From positions 1-64,000 of the forward strand of contig QFZU02000007.1 in NCBI GenBank assembly GCA_003260025.2: a DNA stretch of 64,000 nucleotides, in the 5' to 3' direction. The notes below the pieces were generated by a model, which worked only from the letters and a program-made list of their open reading frames with translations, did not search any database and had not been told where the DNA came from. The translations under genes were made by a program, and so were the position numbers. This DNA is from Microbispora triticiradicis (lineage in GTDB: Bacteria > Actinomycetota > Actinomycetes > Streptosporangiales > Streptosporangiaceae). This document shows positions 28,961 to 37,783 of the stretch, piece after piece. Numbering within the stretch: position 1 is the first letter of the stretch; every line of letters starts with the position of its first letter.

Positions 28961-30205
28961 TCATTCCGGGGACAGTTTCCGGCGCAGGTGAGCGCGTTCG
29001 GGTTCGGTGCCGGCGAGGCCGAGGGCCCGCCGGTACGCTACGGCGGCCTCACCCTTCCGGCCCAGCCGGGACAGCAGGTCGGCGCATGCCACGTGATAGG
29101 GGTGATGATCCCGCAGCAGGGGCTCTTCCGCGAGCTGCTCCAGGAGCGCCAGCCCGGCCTGCGGCCCGTCGCGCATGGCGACCGCGACCGCGCGGTTCAG
29201 CGCCACGATCGGCGACGGAGTAAGCGCGAACAGGACGTCGTACAGAGCTACGATCTGCGGCCAGTCGGTCGTGGTGATGTCCGCCGCCTCGTCGTGCAGG
29301 GCGGCGATCGCGGCCTGCACGCCGTACGGCCCCACCGGGCCGCCGGTCAGCGCCACGGGCACCAGGGCCAGCCCTTCCTCGATCATCGTACGGTCCCAGC
29401 GGCCGCGGTCCTGGTCGGCGAGGAGCACCAGCCCGCCGCCGGGCCCGGTCCGGGCGTCACGGCGGGCGTGGACCAGCAGCATCAGCGCCAGCAGGCCGCA
29501 GACCTCCTGTTCGGCCGGCAGCAGCCGGCGCAGGATGCGCGCCAGGCGGATGGCCTCCTCGGCGAGGTCGGGGCGCTGCAGGTCACACCCCGAACTGGCG
29601 ACGTACCCCTCCGTGAAGATGGAATAGACGACCTGGAGCACCCCTGCCAGCCGCTCCGGCCGTTCGTCCGGATCGGGCACACGGAACGGGATCCGGGCCT
29701 CGCGGATCTTCTTCTTCGCCCGGACGATCCGCTTCGCCATCGTGGCGACCGGGACGAGGAAGGCCCGGGCGACCTCGGGGGTGGTCAGCCCGGCGAGGCA
29801 CCGCAGGCTCAGCGCGACGCGGTCCTCGGCGGGCAGGGCCGGGTGGCCGCAGGTGAAGAACAGCAGGAGCCGTTCGTCGGGCAGGTCGTCGCCGGCGCCG
29901 ATCTCCGGAGCGGGCGGCGCGGCCCGCTCCGCCTCCACCTGCAGGATGGCCAGCCGGGCGGCGTACGCCGTGTCCCGCCGCAGGCGGTCGACCGCCTTGC
30001 GCCGCGCGGTGGTCGCGAGCCACGCCCCCGGGTTCGGCGGCACGCCGTCCACCGGCCAGTGCACCAGGGCCGCCTCCATCGCCTCGGCGGTGACCTCCTC
30101 GGCGAGATCGAGGTCGCCGAAGCGGCGCACCAGCGCGGCCAGCAGCCGGCCGCGCTCCTCCCGGAACACGGCCTCCACCGCCGTAGCCGCCCGGCCGTCC
30201 GTCAT
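28961..30205 (-). CDS. ECF42-type RNA polymerase sigma factor with C-terminal TPR-like domain
   Basis: 414 residues. Sigma region 2 lies around LAEEVTAEAMEAAL and NPGAWLATTARRKAVDRLRR, region 4 around ALSLRCLAGLTTPEVARAFL followed by MAKRIVRAKKKIRE. About 220 further residues form a helical C-terminal domain ending LLSRLGRKGEAAVAYRRAL. This architecture and the adjacent DGPF gene define the ECF42 group, which has no classical anti-sigma factor. Region 4 is followed by the conserved VVYSIFTEGY. It is transcribed after the DGPF gene with a 33-base gap. Targets are unknown; a DGPF gene is often one. Confidence 0.92.
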   Translation of the reverse strand: MTDGRAATAVEAVFREERGRLLAALVRRFGDLDLAEEVTAEAMEAALVHWPVDGVPPNPGAWLATTARRKAVDRLRRDTAYAARLAILQVEAERAAPPAPEIGAGDDLPDERLLLFFTCGHPALPAEDRVALSLRCLAGLTTPEVARAFLVPVATMAKRIVRAKKKIREARIPFRVPDPDERPERLAGVLQVVYSIFTEGYVASSGCDLQRPDLAEEAIRLARILRRLLPAEQEVCGLLALMLLVHARRDARTGPGGGLVLLADQDRGRWDRTMIEEGLALVPVALTGGPVGPYGVQAAIAALHDEAADITTTDWPQIVALYDVLFALTPSPIVALNRAVAVAMRDGPQAGLALLEQLAEEPLLRDHHPYHVACADLLSRLGRKGEAAVAYRRALGLAGTEPERAHLRRKLSPE

Positions 30206-30238
30206 CGTCGGATCGTCACTCGTCGGATGCCGAACGCG

Positions 30239-30592
30239 TCAGATGTCGAACTCGGCCACCGGCCGCACCACGACCGACCCGCCGCCGCGCGACCCGGGGC
30301 AGCGGGCGGCCCAGTCCAGGGCGGCGTCGAGGTCGGGCACGTCGAGCACGTAGTAGCCGCCGAGCACCTCACGGGTCTCGGCGAACGGTCCGTCGGTGGT
30401 GATGGTCCGCTGCCCGTCGGGGGCGACCCGGACGGTCGTCGCGGTGGTCAGGTCGGCGAGGGAGTGCCCCGACACGTGGATGCCGGCGTCCCGCACCATC
30501 TTGTCGTAGGCGAGCCAGTCGTCGAACGACGCGCCCTCGACCTCCTCGGCCGGGCCTTCGGAGCTGCTGTTGATCAAAAGCATGTATTTCAT
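30239..30592 (-). CDS. YCII/DGPF-domain protein, partner of ECF42 sigma
   Basis: 117 residues. Hallmarks: N-terminal KYMLLINSS, the DGPFAETREVLGGYYVLDV motif and the C-terminal VVVRPVAEFDI. DGPF proteins are small ferredoxin-fold dimers that accompany ECF42 sigma factors across actinobacteria; their activity is not established. The gene is first in a two-gene minus-strand unit with the sigma factor. Confidence 0.92.
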   Translation of the reverse strand: MKYMLLINSSSEGPAEEVEGASFDDWLAYDKMVRDAGIHVSGHSLADLTTATTVRVAPDGQRTITTDGPFAETREVLGGYYVLDVPDLDAALDWAARCPGSRGGGSVVVRPVAEFDI

Positions 30593-30705
30593 GCCGAGCT
30601 TTCCTTCCCTGGGGGTGTCACGTACGGGCGTCGCCGTACACCACCTCTACGGATGAGACCCCGCCGGATGGACACGATCGCCGGAAATTCTTTCCCGGCC
30701 GGAAT

Positions 30706-31602
30706 CTAGGGTGTCCGCGCGGCCGGTACGCAGCAGGTGGAGCAGGGGTCGGCGTCCGGCAGCGTGATCCACAGGCAGCAGGTGCGGCGGCGGTACCCGT
30801 CGCCGTCCGGCGCGAGCAGCCCGGCGACCGGCGGTCCGATCTCCTCCAGCAGCCGGGCCGCCTCGGCGTACGGTCCGAGCGCGAGCAGCGGGTGGGCGAC
30901 CGCCTCCGCGGTCGAGCCCCACAGGGTGCGCTCACCCACCCGCGCCACCGCGCTCAGCGCCTGCACGAACGGACGCTGGCCGTCGAGGATCGCCGCCCTG
31001 ATGACCGCCGCCAGGTCCTCGACGACGACCGTGCCGGACGGCCCCGAGACCGGTGCCGCCAGGGTCGCGGCCATGGTTCCGGCGGTGGTTCCGCCGACGG
31101 CCGTGGCGGTGGTTGTGGCGGTGGTTGCGCCGACGGCCGTGGCGGTGGTTGTGGCGGTGGTTGCGCCGACGGCCGTGGCGGTGGCCGTGGTTCCGGTGGG
31201 GATTCCGGTGACGGTTCCGGCCGCGGGGTCGTCGGGGAGCACGGCCACGGTCACCCGGGACGCCGCCAGCGTGATCCCCGCCGCCGACGGCCTGACCAGC
31301 GTGTCCTCCAGGCGCATCACGGGCACCCGCCGGTGGAGGGCCCAGCCGAGGACCAGCGGCATCGTGTGCCAGTAGCCGTAGGTCTTCCACAGCAGCGCCG
31401 CCGCCACGTGACGCGGCGCGTTCCAGCGTGCCGCGGTCTCGTCCACGAACGCGAGCAGGATCTCGTACGGCTCCCGCACGAGGTCGGCCGCGGGGATCCA
31501 GCCGGGGGAGTCGTCGGCGACCAGCCCGGGCAGCACCCCCAGCACGCCGCCGCGCTCGGCCGCGAGGCCTTCCAGATGCCGGGAAAGGGCGTCGAGCAGC
31601 AC
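30706..31602 (-). CDS. FhuF-like ferric-siderophore reductase with internal repeat insertion
   Basis: 298 residues. The C-terminus has the [2Fe-2S] pattern of FhuF proteins, CC-x10-C-x2-CC (RRTCCLW, then PCSTCC). The N-terminal half (LLWKTYGYWHTMPLVLGWALHR) also matches the FhuF/IucA-associated fold. Family role: cytoplasmic reduction and release of iron from hydroxamate siderophores, which fits its place as last gene of the uptake operon. An insertion of about 45 Thr/Ala/Gly/Val residues (near 145-190) is made of 12-residue repeats and should form a flexible loop between the two conserved halves. Confidence 0.8.
   Translation of the reverse strand: MLLDALSRHLEGLAAERGGVLGVLPGLVADDSPGWIPAADLVREPYEILLAFVDETAARWNAPRHVAAALLWKTYGYWHTMPLVLGWALHRRVPVMRLEDTLVRPSAAGITLAASRVTVAVLPDDPAAGTVTGIPTGTTATATAVGATTATTTATAVGATTATTTATAVGGTTAGTMAATLAAPVSGPSGTVVVEDLAAVIRAAILDGQRPFVQALSAVARVGERTLWGSTAEAVAHPLLALGPYAEAARLLEEIGPPVAGLLAPDGDGYRRRTCCLWITLPDADPCSTCCVPAARTP
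31074..31190 (-). repeat. 36-bp tandem repeat within FhuF-like gene
   Basis: Units start at 31092, 31128 and 31164 (the last partial), 36 bases each, with a degenerate copy just before. Translated on the minus strand it gives the 12-residue repeat ATTATTTATAVG. Copies 1 and 2 are identical, indicating recent expansion. Confidence 0.88.
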
Positions 31603-31619
31603 TGCGTACTCCTTGGTTC

Positions 31620-32189
31620 TCAGCGGTCGTCTCGGGTCAGGAAGAGCAGCCGGGCGCGCTTGTCCGGCAGGTCGATCTCGGGCCCGAGCGTGAAACCGGT
31701 CCGCAGCATGCGGCCGATCACCTTCTCGTTGCGGGCGTCCGGCTCGGCGACGATCCGGGTGTGGGCGGGATCGGAGAACGCGTACGCCAGGAGGGCGGAC
31801 AGCAGCGCGCCGGTGAAGCCGCGCTCATCCTCCCCGGCGGCCGGGCCGACCAGCAGGTGGACACCGAAGTCGCCCGGCCGGACGTCGTAGCACTCACCGA
31901 CGGGGTCCGCCTCCGGCTCGTAGGTCTGGAGGAGCGCCACCGGCCGGTCGTCGCGGTGGACGAGGTAGGCGTGGTGGGTGGTCAGCCCGTCCAGGTAGTC
32001 GTAGATCTCCAGGACCCGCTCGGGGCTCGCGTCGAGCATGCCCCAGAACCTCGCCCGCTCCTGGGTGACCCACGAGTGGATCAGTGCGGCGTCGGCCGCC
32101 GGGTCCACCGGGACGATGCGGACGGTGCCGAACCCGGCCACCACCTGCTCGTACACGGCCGCCCGCCGGGCGGAAGCCTCAGAGATCAT
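31620..32189 (-). CDS. GNAT acyltransferase of the siderophore (IucB/MbtK-like) type
   Basis: 189 residues. It shows the siderophore GNAT pattern: IHSWVTQERARFWGM near the N-terminus, VALLQTYEPEADPVGECYDVRPGDFGVHLLVG in the core (quoted as flanking pieces of one region), and RIVAEPDARNEKVIGRMLRTGF at the CoA site. It is distinct from DesC at 41724 but of the same family. ATG 32189 follows GGAGG with 6-base spacing and overlaps the end of the penicillin acylase gene by 11 bases. It likely acylates an N-hydroxylated amine or lysine, giving the locus a second acyl specificity. Confidence 0.85.
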   Translation of the reverse strand: MISEASARRAAVYEQVVAGFGTVRIVPVDPAADAALIHSWVTQERARFWGMLDASPERVLEIYDYLDGLTTHHAYLVHRDDRPVALLQTYEPEADPVGECYDVRPGDFGVHLLVGPAAGEDERGFTGALLSALLAYAFSDPAHTRIVAEPDARNEKVIGRMLRTGFTLGPEIDLPDKRARLLFLTRDDR

Positions 32190-34656
32190 GTCGTTCCTCC
32201 GTCAGCAGGGTCCAGTCGGTGACCAGGGGCACGAGCTCGCCGCGCACCCACAGCGGCTGCTGGTTACGGTGGTGGGTGTCGCCCGGCACGCCGCTCGCGC
32301 CGAACGGTACGACCCAGAGACTCGCGTCGCGCCGCGCGAGGTCCCAGACGTAGCGGGCGGCCGGGCCGCGGGCGCAGTGATGGGTGACACCCGGCACGCT
32401 GGACGTGCACAGCACACAGCCGTGGTCACCCGAGATCCCCGGCTCCGCCTGCGCGGCGCCGGAGGGGTCCGACGGAGTGGCCGCTGAAACGGGCAGCGCC
32501 CGCCAGGGGACGAGCCGGTGCAGGTCACCCCACCGGACGCCGGTCTCGCCGCGAGCCGCCACGTCCTCCAGCGCGGCCCGCGCGATCTCGGCCAGATCGT
32601 CAGGGCCGAGCCCGGGGAGCCGGTCGGTCGTCAGCAGGGTCTCCAGGGCGTGCGCGATCCGGGGAGCCGCCACCAGCCACGGCCGGAACACCTCCGGACA
32701 CGCGACACCTTCACCCGGCGCCTCCCGGTCACCGTCAACGGGCGGCCCGCCGCCGGCCTGTGCGGGACGAGTCTCCACGGGAGTGCTCGTATCCGGGCTG
32801 TGCGCCTGTTCGGGCTGGAGCGGGTGCGACAGATCGGCCAGCGGCGCGAGCGCGGGATGGGCCGCCAGGCGCCGCACCACCTCGGCACGCACGGCCGCGT
32901 ACGCCGCGGCGCCGGCGCTGTCCGCGTCCATCCGCCGGTCCCAGCCGGTGAGCCGGTCCCGGAGGCGTACGGCACCGGGACTGAGCCCGGTCAGCCCGGC
33001 CAGCAGCTCCAGCAGCGGCCGCGCGCCGGGCAGGAACGTGTCGGTGTGGATCGCCGCCATGTCCCCGGCGGACCAGACGGGGGCGGCCTCCAGGAGGGTC
33101 CTGATCCTGTCGGCCCGGTACGGCGGGGCGAACTCGACGCCGAACGGAGCCGAGATTCCTCGTTCGTTGGCCATCACCGTGATCCCGGTGACCTCCCGGC
33201 GGGGCATCGGCGCGTGCCTGCCGCGCCACTCGTGGCCGGGCTCCCAGGCGGGCACGACCCGCTGCGAGTTGCCCGGGTGGCGGACGGGCACCAGACCGGC
33301 GACGCGGTGGAGCAGGCCGCCGCCGGTGTCCGCGGCGAGCACGACGTTGACGGGCTCCACCCACCGGTCGAACGCCCGGTCGACGTCGGCCACGGTCCTG
33401 GCCCGCAGCAGGGCGGGAAGCGTCGCGAATCCCAGGTCGTGGAACACCCGCGGCGGGTACCGCAGGCTCACCCCCTCCCACTCGCCCGCGCGCTCGTCCT
33501 CACGTCCGGCATCCGGCTCGTCCTCGCGCCCGGTGTCCTGCCCGGTGTCCGGGCCGTCCTCCCACTCGCCCGCGTGGCCGGTAGGCGACCCGCCTTCCCG
33601 CCCGGCGTCCCGGTCGCGAGGAGCGCGTCCCTTCGTCTCCTGCCGCGCGGGCCCGTACGGCAGGGGAGGCTCGCCCATGACGACCGGGCCGCGTTCGGTC
33701 TCGATCACCTCCACCTCGACGGGCTCGCCTCCGGCGACCTCGACGACCTCGGTATAGGCCGTGGCGGGCCGCCAGCCGGCCGGGCCGAGCGCCTCGACGC
33801 GGCCGTCCCGGCGCCGGAGGCGTTCGCGGAAGAGGTCCTGGTAGTCGGCCATGGCGTTGGTGATCGCCCAGGCGACCGTCCCCGCGTGCCCGAAGTGGGC
33901 GATTCCCGGAACTCCCGGCACGGCCAGCCCGGCCACGTCGAACTCCGGGCAGGCCAGGCGGATCTGCTGGTAGAAGCCGGGGTCCTCGATGATCCGGTGC
34001 GGGTCTCCGGCGATGATCGGCGCCCCCGTGCGGGTGCGGTCGCCGGGGACCAGCCAGCCGTTGCTTCCGGAGGTGCCCGGCCCGTCGGTGGCGAACAGCG
34101 CCACGGCCTCCGCGCCGAGCCGGGCGGTGACCGCCTCACGCCACAGTTTCGCCGGGACGTGCGCGAACAGCACGTGGTGCGACAGCCAGACCGCCAGCGG
34201 CGTCCACGGCTCCCACCGGCCCGGCACGAGCGCGGCCGCGCCGTCTCCTGCCGCGCCGTCGTCCCCGGCGGGGCCGGGCTCTGTCTCGTCGTGACCGGCC
34301 GCGTCCGACGCCTGCCCTGCCGTCCGGAACTCCGGGGCGCGGCGGGCTCCCTCGGGCAGGCCCGCGTTGACGCCGTCCACGTACGCGCCCACCCATGCCG
34401 CGGTGTCCGCGTCGAGGGCCCGGAGGCAGCGCCGGGCGGTGTCGTCCAGCCGGACCTGCCGTACGAACCGGTCCCATGGGACGGCGTCCGCGCCGAGGAC
34501 GGCCGCCGAGGTGCCGGCCCCACGGAGCCGCTCGACCTCGAGCTGCCAGGCCCGGTCCACCGCGGTGACGAACCCCTGGGCGTAGGCCAGTTCACGGGCG
34601 TCGCCCGCGCGCAGGTGGGGGATGCCCCACCGATCGCGGTAGATCTGCACGCTCAC
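32179..34656 (-). CDS. Penicillin acylase-family Ntn hydrolase in siderophore operon
   Basis: About 825 residues from GTG 34656, which overlaps the ABC ATPase stop (GTGA). The N-terminal IYRDRWGIPHLRAGDARELAYAQGF is family-typical. The autoprocessing nucleophile is predicted as Ser198 in SGSNGW, separating alpha and beta chains. FGHAGTVAWAITNAMAD and the PVNVVLAADTGG region follow. The C-terminus THHRNQQPLW is usual for the family. No signal peptide is seen, so a cytoplasmic enzyme is likely unless the start is wrong. A hydrophilic Gly/Asp/Glu-rich insertion (about residues 335-390) interrupts the beta chain. Relatives near desferrioxamine genes (desG type) and PvdQ in pyoverdine synthesis suggest acyl removal or exchange on a siderophore. 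Confidence 0.85.
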   Translation of the reverse strand: MSVQIYRDRWGIPHLRAGDARELAYAQGFVTAVDRAWQLEVERLRGAGTSAAVLGADAVPWDRFVRQVRLDDTARRCLRALDADTAAWVGAYVDGVNAGLPEGARRAPEFRTAGQASDAAGHDETEPGPAGDDGAAGDGAAALVPGRWEPWTPLAVWLSHHVLFAHVPAKLWREAVTARLGAEAVALFATDGPGTSGSNGWLVPGDRTRTGAPIIAGDPHRIIEDPGFYQQIRLACPEFDVAGLAVPGVPGIAHFGHAGTVAWAITNAMADYQDLFRERLRRRDGRVEALGPAGWRPATAYTEVVEVAGGEPVEVEVIETERGPVVMGEPPLPYGPARQETKGRAPRDRDAGREGGSPTGHAGEWEDGPDTGQDTGREDEPDAGREDERAGEWEGVSLRYPPRVFHDLGFATLPALLRARTVADVDRAFDRWVEPVNVVLAADTGGGLLHRVAGLVPVRHPGNSQRVVPAWEPGHEWRGRHAPMPRREVTGITVMANERGISAPFGVEFAPPYRADRIRTLLEAAPVWSAGDMAAIHTDTFLPGARPLLELLAGLTGLSPGAVRLRDRLTGWDRRMDADSAGAAAYAAVRAEVVRRLAAHPALAPLADLSHPLQPEQAHSPDTSTPVETRPAQAGGGPPVDGDREAPGEGVACPEVFRPWLVAAPRIAHALETLLTTDRLPGLGPDDLAEIARAALEDVAARGETGVRWGDLHRLVPWRALPVSAATPSDPSGAAQAEPGISGDHGCVLCTSSVPGVTHHCARGPAARYVWDLARRDASLWVVPFGASGVPGDTHHRNQQPLWVRGELVPLVTDWTLLTEERHDL

Positions 34657-35492
34657 GACTCCTTCTCCCCCGTACGGCGGCGGGCGGCGGGGACGACCAG
34701 CGGAGTGCCGGTCTCCGGGTCGTCGATCACCCGGCAGGGGAGGCCGAAGACCTCCTCGACCAGGCCGGCGGTCATCACCTCGGCGGGAGCGCCGGAGGCC
34801 ACGACGCGCCCGCCGCGCATCGCGATCAGATGGGTGGCGTAGCGCGCGGCGTGGTTGAGGTCGTGGAGCACGGCCACGAGCGTGCGCCCCCGCTCCTCGT
34901 GCAGCCGGGCGCACAGGTCGAGGATCTCGATCTGGTGGGCGATGTCGAGGTAGGTCGTCGGCTCGTCCAGCAGCAGCAGCGGCGTCTCCTGCGCCAGCGC
35001 CATCGCGATCCACACCCGTTGCCGCTGGCCGCCGGACAACTCGTCGACCAGGCGTCCGGCGAGGTCGGCGACCCCGGTGGCCGCCATCGACTCCCCCACG
35101 ACCCGTTCGTCGTCCGCCGACCACTGGCGCAGCAGCCGTTGGTGGGGATACCGGCCGCGGCCGACCAACTCGGCGACCGTGATCCCGTCCGGCGCGACCG
35201 ACGACTGCGGCAGCAGGCCGAGGGTGCGCGCGACCTTCCTCGCGGGCAGCGAGGTGACGTCCCGTCCGTCGAGCAGCACCGCCCCTGCGGACGGCCTGAG
35301 CGTGCGTGCCAGCGCCCGCAGCAGGGTGGACTTGCCGCAGGCGTTGGGCCCCACGACGACCGTGAAGGACCGGTCCGGGATGGCGACGTCCAGCCCTTCC
35401 ACCACGACCCGCCCGTCGTACGCGAGGGTCAGCGCGTCGCCGCGCAACCGGGGCCCGTCGCCCCGCACGGCCTCCACCGCGCCGCTCACCAC
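34653..35492 (-). CDS. Ferric-siderophore ABC transporter ATP-binding protein (FepC/FhuC type)
   Basis: 279 residues. Walker A is VVGPNACGKSTLLRA, the Q-loop LLPQSS, the signature ELSGGQRQRVWIAMAL, Walker B LLLLDEPTTYLDI, and the switch His is in VLHDLNHAARY. It powers import through the two FecCD permeases encoded upstream and works with the lipoprotein at 37784. The C-terminal 30 residues are basic and not conserved. It belongs to the iron-box-controlled minus operon. Confidence 0.95.
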   Translation of the reverse strand: MVSGAVEAVRGDGPRLRGDALTLAYDGRVVVEGLDVAIPDRSFTVVVGPNACGKSTLLRALARTLRPSAGAVLLDGRDVTSLPARKVARTLGLLPQSSVAPDGITVAELVGRGRYPHQRLLRQWSADDERVVGESMAATGVADLAGRLVDELSGGQRQRVWIAMALAQETPLLLLDEPTTYLDIAHQIEILDLCARLHEERGRTLVAVLHDLNHAARYATHLIAMRGGRVVASGAPAEVMTAGLVEEVFGLPCRVIDDPETGTPLVVPAARRRTGEKES

Positions 35493-35520
35493 GTCATCAC
35501 TCCGTTTCCGTTCGTCCTGG

Positions 35521-36597
35521 TCAAATCCGGCCCGCCTTCCGCTGGGCGGCGAGCAGCCAGACGAGGTAGCCGCCGCCGAGCACGCCCGTCACCACTCCCA
35601 CCGGCAACTGGTGGTCTCCGAACAGTCGTTGCGCCGCGAGGTCGGCGCCGGTCAGCAGCGCGGCGCCCACGCAGGCCGCGGTGAGCAGGTTGGGCCCGGG
35701 GGTCCGGGTCATCCGCCGGGCCAGATGCGGCGCGGTGAGCGCCACGAACGACACCGGCCCGGCGGCCGCCGCCGCGAGGGAGGCAAGCAGCACGGCCGCC
35801 GCCGTCAGGACGAGTCGCAGTCCCTGCACCCGCACACCGAGGCCGCGGGCCAGGTCGTCGCCCATCTCGGTGATCGCCAGGGGCCGCGCGCAGCCGAGCA
35901 GCACCACCGGAACCAGCACCGCCGTCGCGGCGAGCAGGGGGAGGGCGTCCTCCCAGCCGCGGCCGTCCAGGCTGCCGGTGAGCCACAGCATGGCGCGGGC
36001 CGCCTCCATGAGCCGGCCGCGGGTCAGCAGATAGCCGTTGACTCCCGTGAGGACCGCGGTGGCGCCGATGCCCACCAGCACGAGGCGGTGCCCGTGCAGG
36101 CCCCCGCGCCAGGCCAGGAGGTAGATCACGACTCCGGTGACGACGCCGCCGAGCACCGCGCCGCCCGCGAGGGCCGCGCTGCCGCCGCCCGCGACCACCA
36201 CCAGGAGCGCGCCCGTCGCCGCGCCCTGGGTGAAGCCGAGCAGGTCGGGGCTGCCGAGCGGATTGCGCACGAGCGACTGGAAGATCGCGCCGGCCAGTGC
36301 GAGGGCCGCGCCCACGACCAGCGCGGTCACCACCCGGGGCAGCCGGAGTTCGCGTACGACGAAGTCCTCGGCCGGGCCGCCGCCGCCCGCGAGGGTGCGC
36401 AGCACGTCCGCCGGGCTCATCGGGTAGTCGCCGCCGCCGACCGTGAGCACGCCGAAGACGAGGGCCAGCAGCAGGCAGCCGATCCCCACGGCCACGGCCC
36501 GGGGGCGTACGGCGACGATCCCGGCCACGACGGGCCGCCCGGTGGCGGCGCGGACCACGCTCACCGGCCGCACCTCTCCCACGCCGCCCGCCCGCAC
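35521..36597 (-). CDS. FecCD-family siderophore permease (second)
   Basis: 358 residues with about nine to ten hydrophobic segments. Family motifs: LRLPRVVTALVVGAALALAG, QSLVRNPLGSPDLLG, the coupling segment around GDDLARGLGVRV and the C-terminal GPVSFVALTAPHLARRM. It pairs with the permease encoded just upstream (13-base gap) to form the transmembrane channel. The N-terminal 25 residues precede the first helix and may include a wrong start. Confidence 0.95.
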   Translation of the reverse strand: MRAGGVGEVRPVSVVRAATGRPVVAGIVAVRPRAVAVGIGCLLLALVFGVLTVGGGDYPMSPADVLRTLAGGGGPAEDFVVRELRLPRVVTALVVGAALALAGAIFQSLVRNPLGSPDLLGFTQGAATGALLVVVAGGGSAALAGGAVLGGVVTGVVIYLLAWRGGLHGHRLVLVGIGATAVLTGVNGYLLTRGRLMEAARAMLWLTGSLDGRGWEDALPLLAATAVLVPVVLLGCARPLAITEMGDDLARGLGVRVQGLRLVLTAAAVLLASLAAAAAGPVSFVALTAPHLARRMTRTPGPNLLTAACVGAALLTGADLAAQRLFGDHQLPVGVVTGVLGGGYLVWLLAAQRKAGRI

Positions 36598-36610
36598 GCG
36601 GATCCCGGCC

Positions 36611-37675
36611 TCACGCCCGCACCTTCCTTCGCACGAAGTACAGGAACAGCGGGCCGCCGAGCACCGCCGTGACGATGCCCGCCTGCAACTCGCCGGGCCG
36701 GGCCACGATGCGCCCGAGCACGTCCGCGCCGAGCAGCAGCGCGGGCGCGAGCACCGCGCAGCAGGGGAGCAGCCGGCGCAGGTCGGGGCCGGTCAGCGTC
36801 TTCACGAGGTGCGGCACCATGAGCCCGACGAAGACAATCGGCCCGCAGGCCGCCGTCGCCGCCCCGCAGAGCAGCGTCACGGCCACGATGGCGGCCGTAC
36901 GGATCACGGCGGGACGCGCGCCGAGCGACCGGGCGGAGTCGTCGCCGAGGGCGAGCGCGTTGAGCGGCCGGGCCAGGGCCAGGGCCAGCAGCAGCCCCGC
37001 CGCGACGAACGGCGCGACCATGGCCACCGTCCCGCTCTGCGCGCCCGCCAGCGAGCCGACCGTCCAGAAGCGCATCGTCTCCAGCGAGGCCGCGTCGAGC
37101 AGCATCGTCCCGTTCACGTACGAGTAGAGCGCGGCGTTGATCGCGGCTCCCGCAAGGGCCAGCCGCGCCGGGGTGGCCGCCCGCCCGCCGCCCACGCCGT
37201 ACACGAGCACGGACACGGCCGCCGCGCCGGCCAGCGCGAACCAGACGTAGCCCTGGAACGTCGCGACGCCCAGCAGTCCGGCGGCCGTCGCCACCGCGGC
37301 GGAGGCCCCCGCGTTGATGCCCAGCAGGCCGGGGTCGGCGAGCGGGTTGCGGGTCAGCGCCTGCATGACCCCGCCCGCCACGCCCAGCGCCGCGCCCGCG
37401 AGCAGCCCGAGCAGGGTGCGGGGCAGCCGCATCTCGTGCACCACCGTGTACGCGCCGGATCCGGTGTCCACGAGCCCCTGCCAGACCTCGGCCGGGGACA
37501 TCGGCCGGGCGCCGAGCCCGAGACTCAGCACGAGGACGGCGAGCAGGGCGAGCACCGGCCCGACCACTGTGCCGAGCAACGCGGCCACCGGACGGGCTCT
37601 CGCCGGATGTTTTCGCGGCACCCGCGCGGGCCCGCTGATCTGCGAGGACTCGGTGACGACCACGGCCGGCTCCAT
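36611..37675 (-). CDS. FecCD-family siderophore permease (first)
   Basis: 354 residues, polytopic. Motifs: MRLPRTLLGLLAGAALGVAG, QALTRNPLADPGLLGINAGAS, DDSARSLGARP and GPIVFVGLMVPHLVKTLTG. It is the first gene after the iron box at 37718-37736 on the minus strand and should be derepressed under iron limitation. A basic, hydrophilic N-terminal tail of about 30 residues precedes the first helix. Confidence 0.95.
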   Translation of the reverse strand: MEPAVVVTESSQISGPARVPRKHPARARPVAALLGTVVGPVLALLAVLVLSLGLGARPMSPAEVWQGLVDTGSGAYTVVHEMRLPRTLLGLLAGAALGVAGGVMQALTRNPLADPGLLGINAGASAAVATAAGLLGVATFQGYVWFALAGAAAVSVLVYGVGGGRAATPARLALAGAAINAALYSYVNGTMLLDAASLETMRFWTVGSLAGAQSGTVAMVAPFVAAGLLLALALARPLNALALGDDSARSLGARPAVIRTAAIVAVTLLCGAATAACGPIVFVGLMVPHLVKTLTGPDLRRLLPCCAVLAPALLLGADVLGRIVARPGELQAGIVTAVLGGPLFLYFVRRKVRA

Positions 37676-37717
37676 CGGGGCGGGGGACGAATTCCGATCG
37701 CCCCTCTGGACAAGAAC

Positions 37718-37736
37718 TTAGGTAAGGGTAACCTAA
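37718..37736. promoter_or_regulatory. Iron box (DmdR/IdeR operator) between divergent siderophore operons
   Basis: The 19-base sequence TTAGGTAAGGGTAACCTAA matches the actinobacterial iron-box consensus TTAGGTTAGGCTAACCTAA at 17 of 19 positions. It lies 43 bases from the permease start and 48 from the lipoprotein start, so one operator can repress both directions with Fe2+-loaded DmdR1/IdeR. Confidence 0.93.
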
Positions 37737-37783
37737 CAATCGATCTGTCCCAAGGGGATGACTGTGCGAGAGAAAGACGAACC

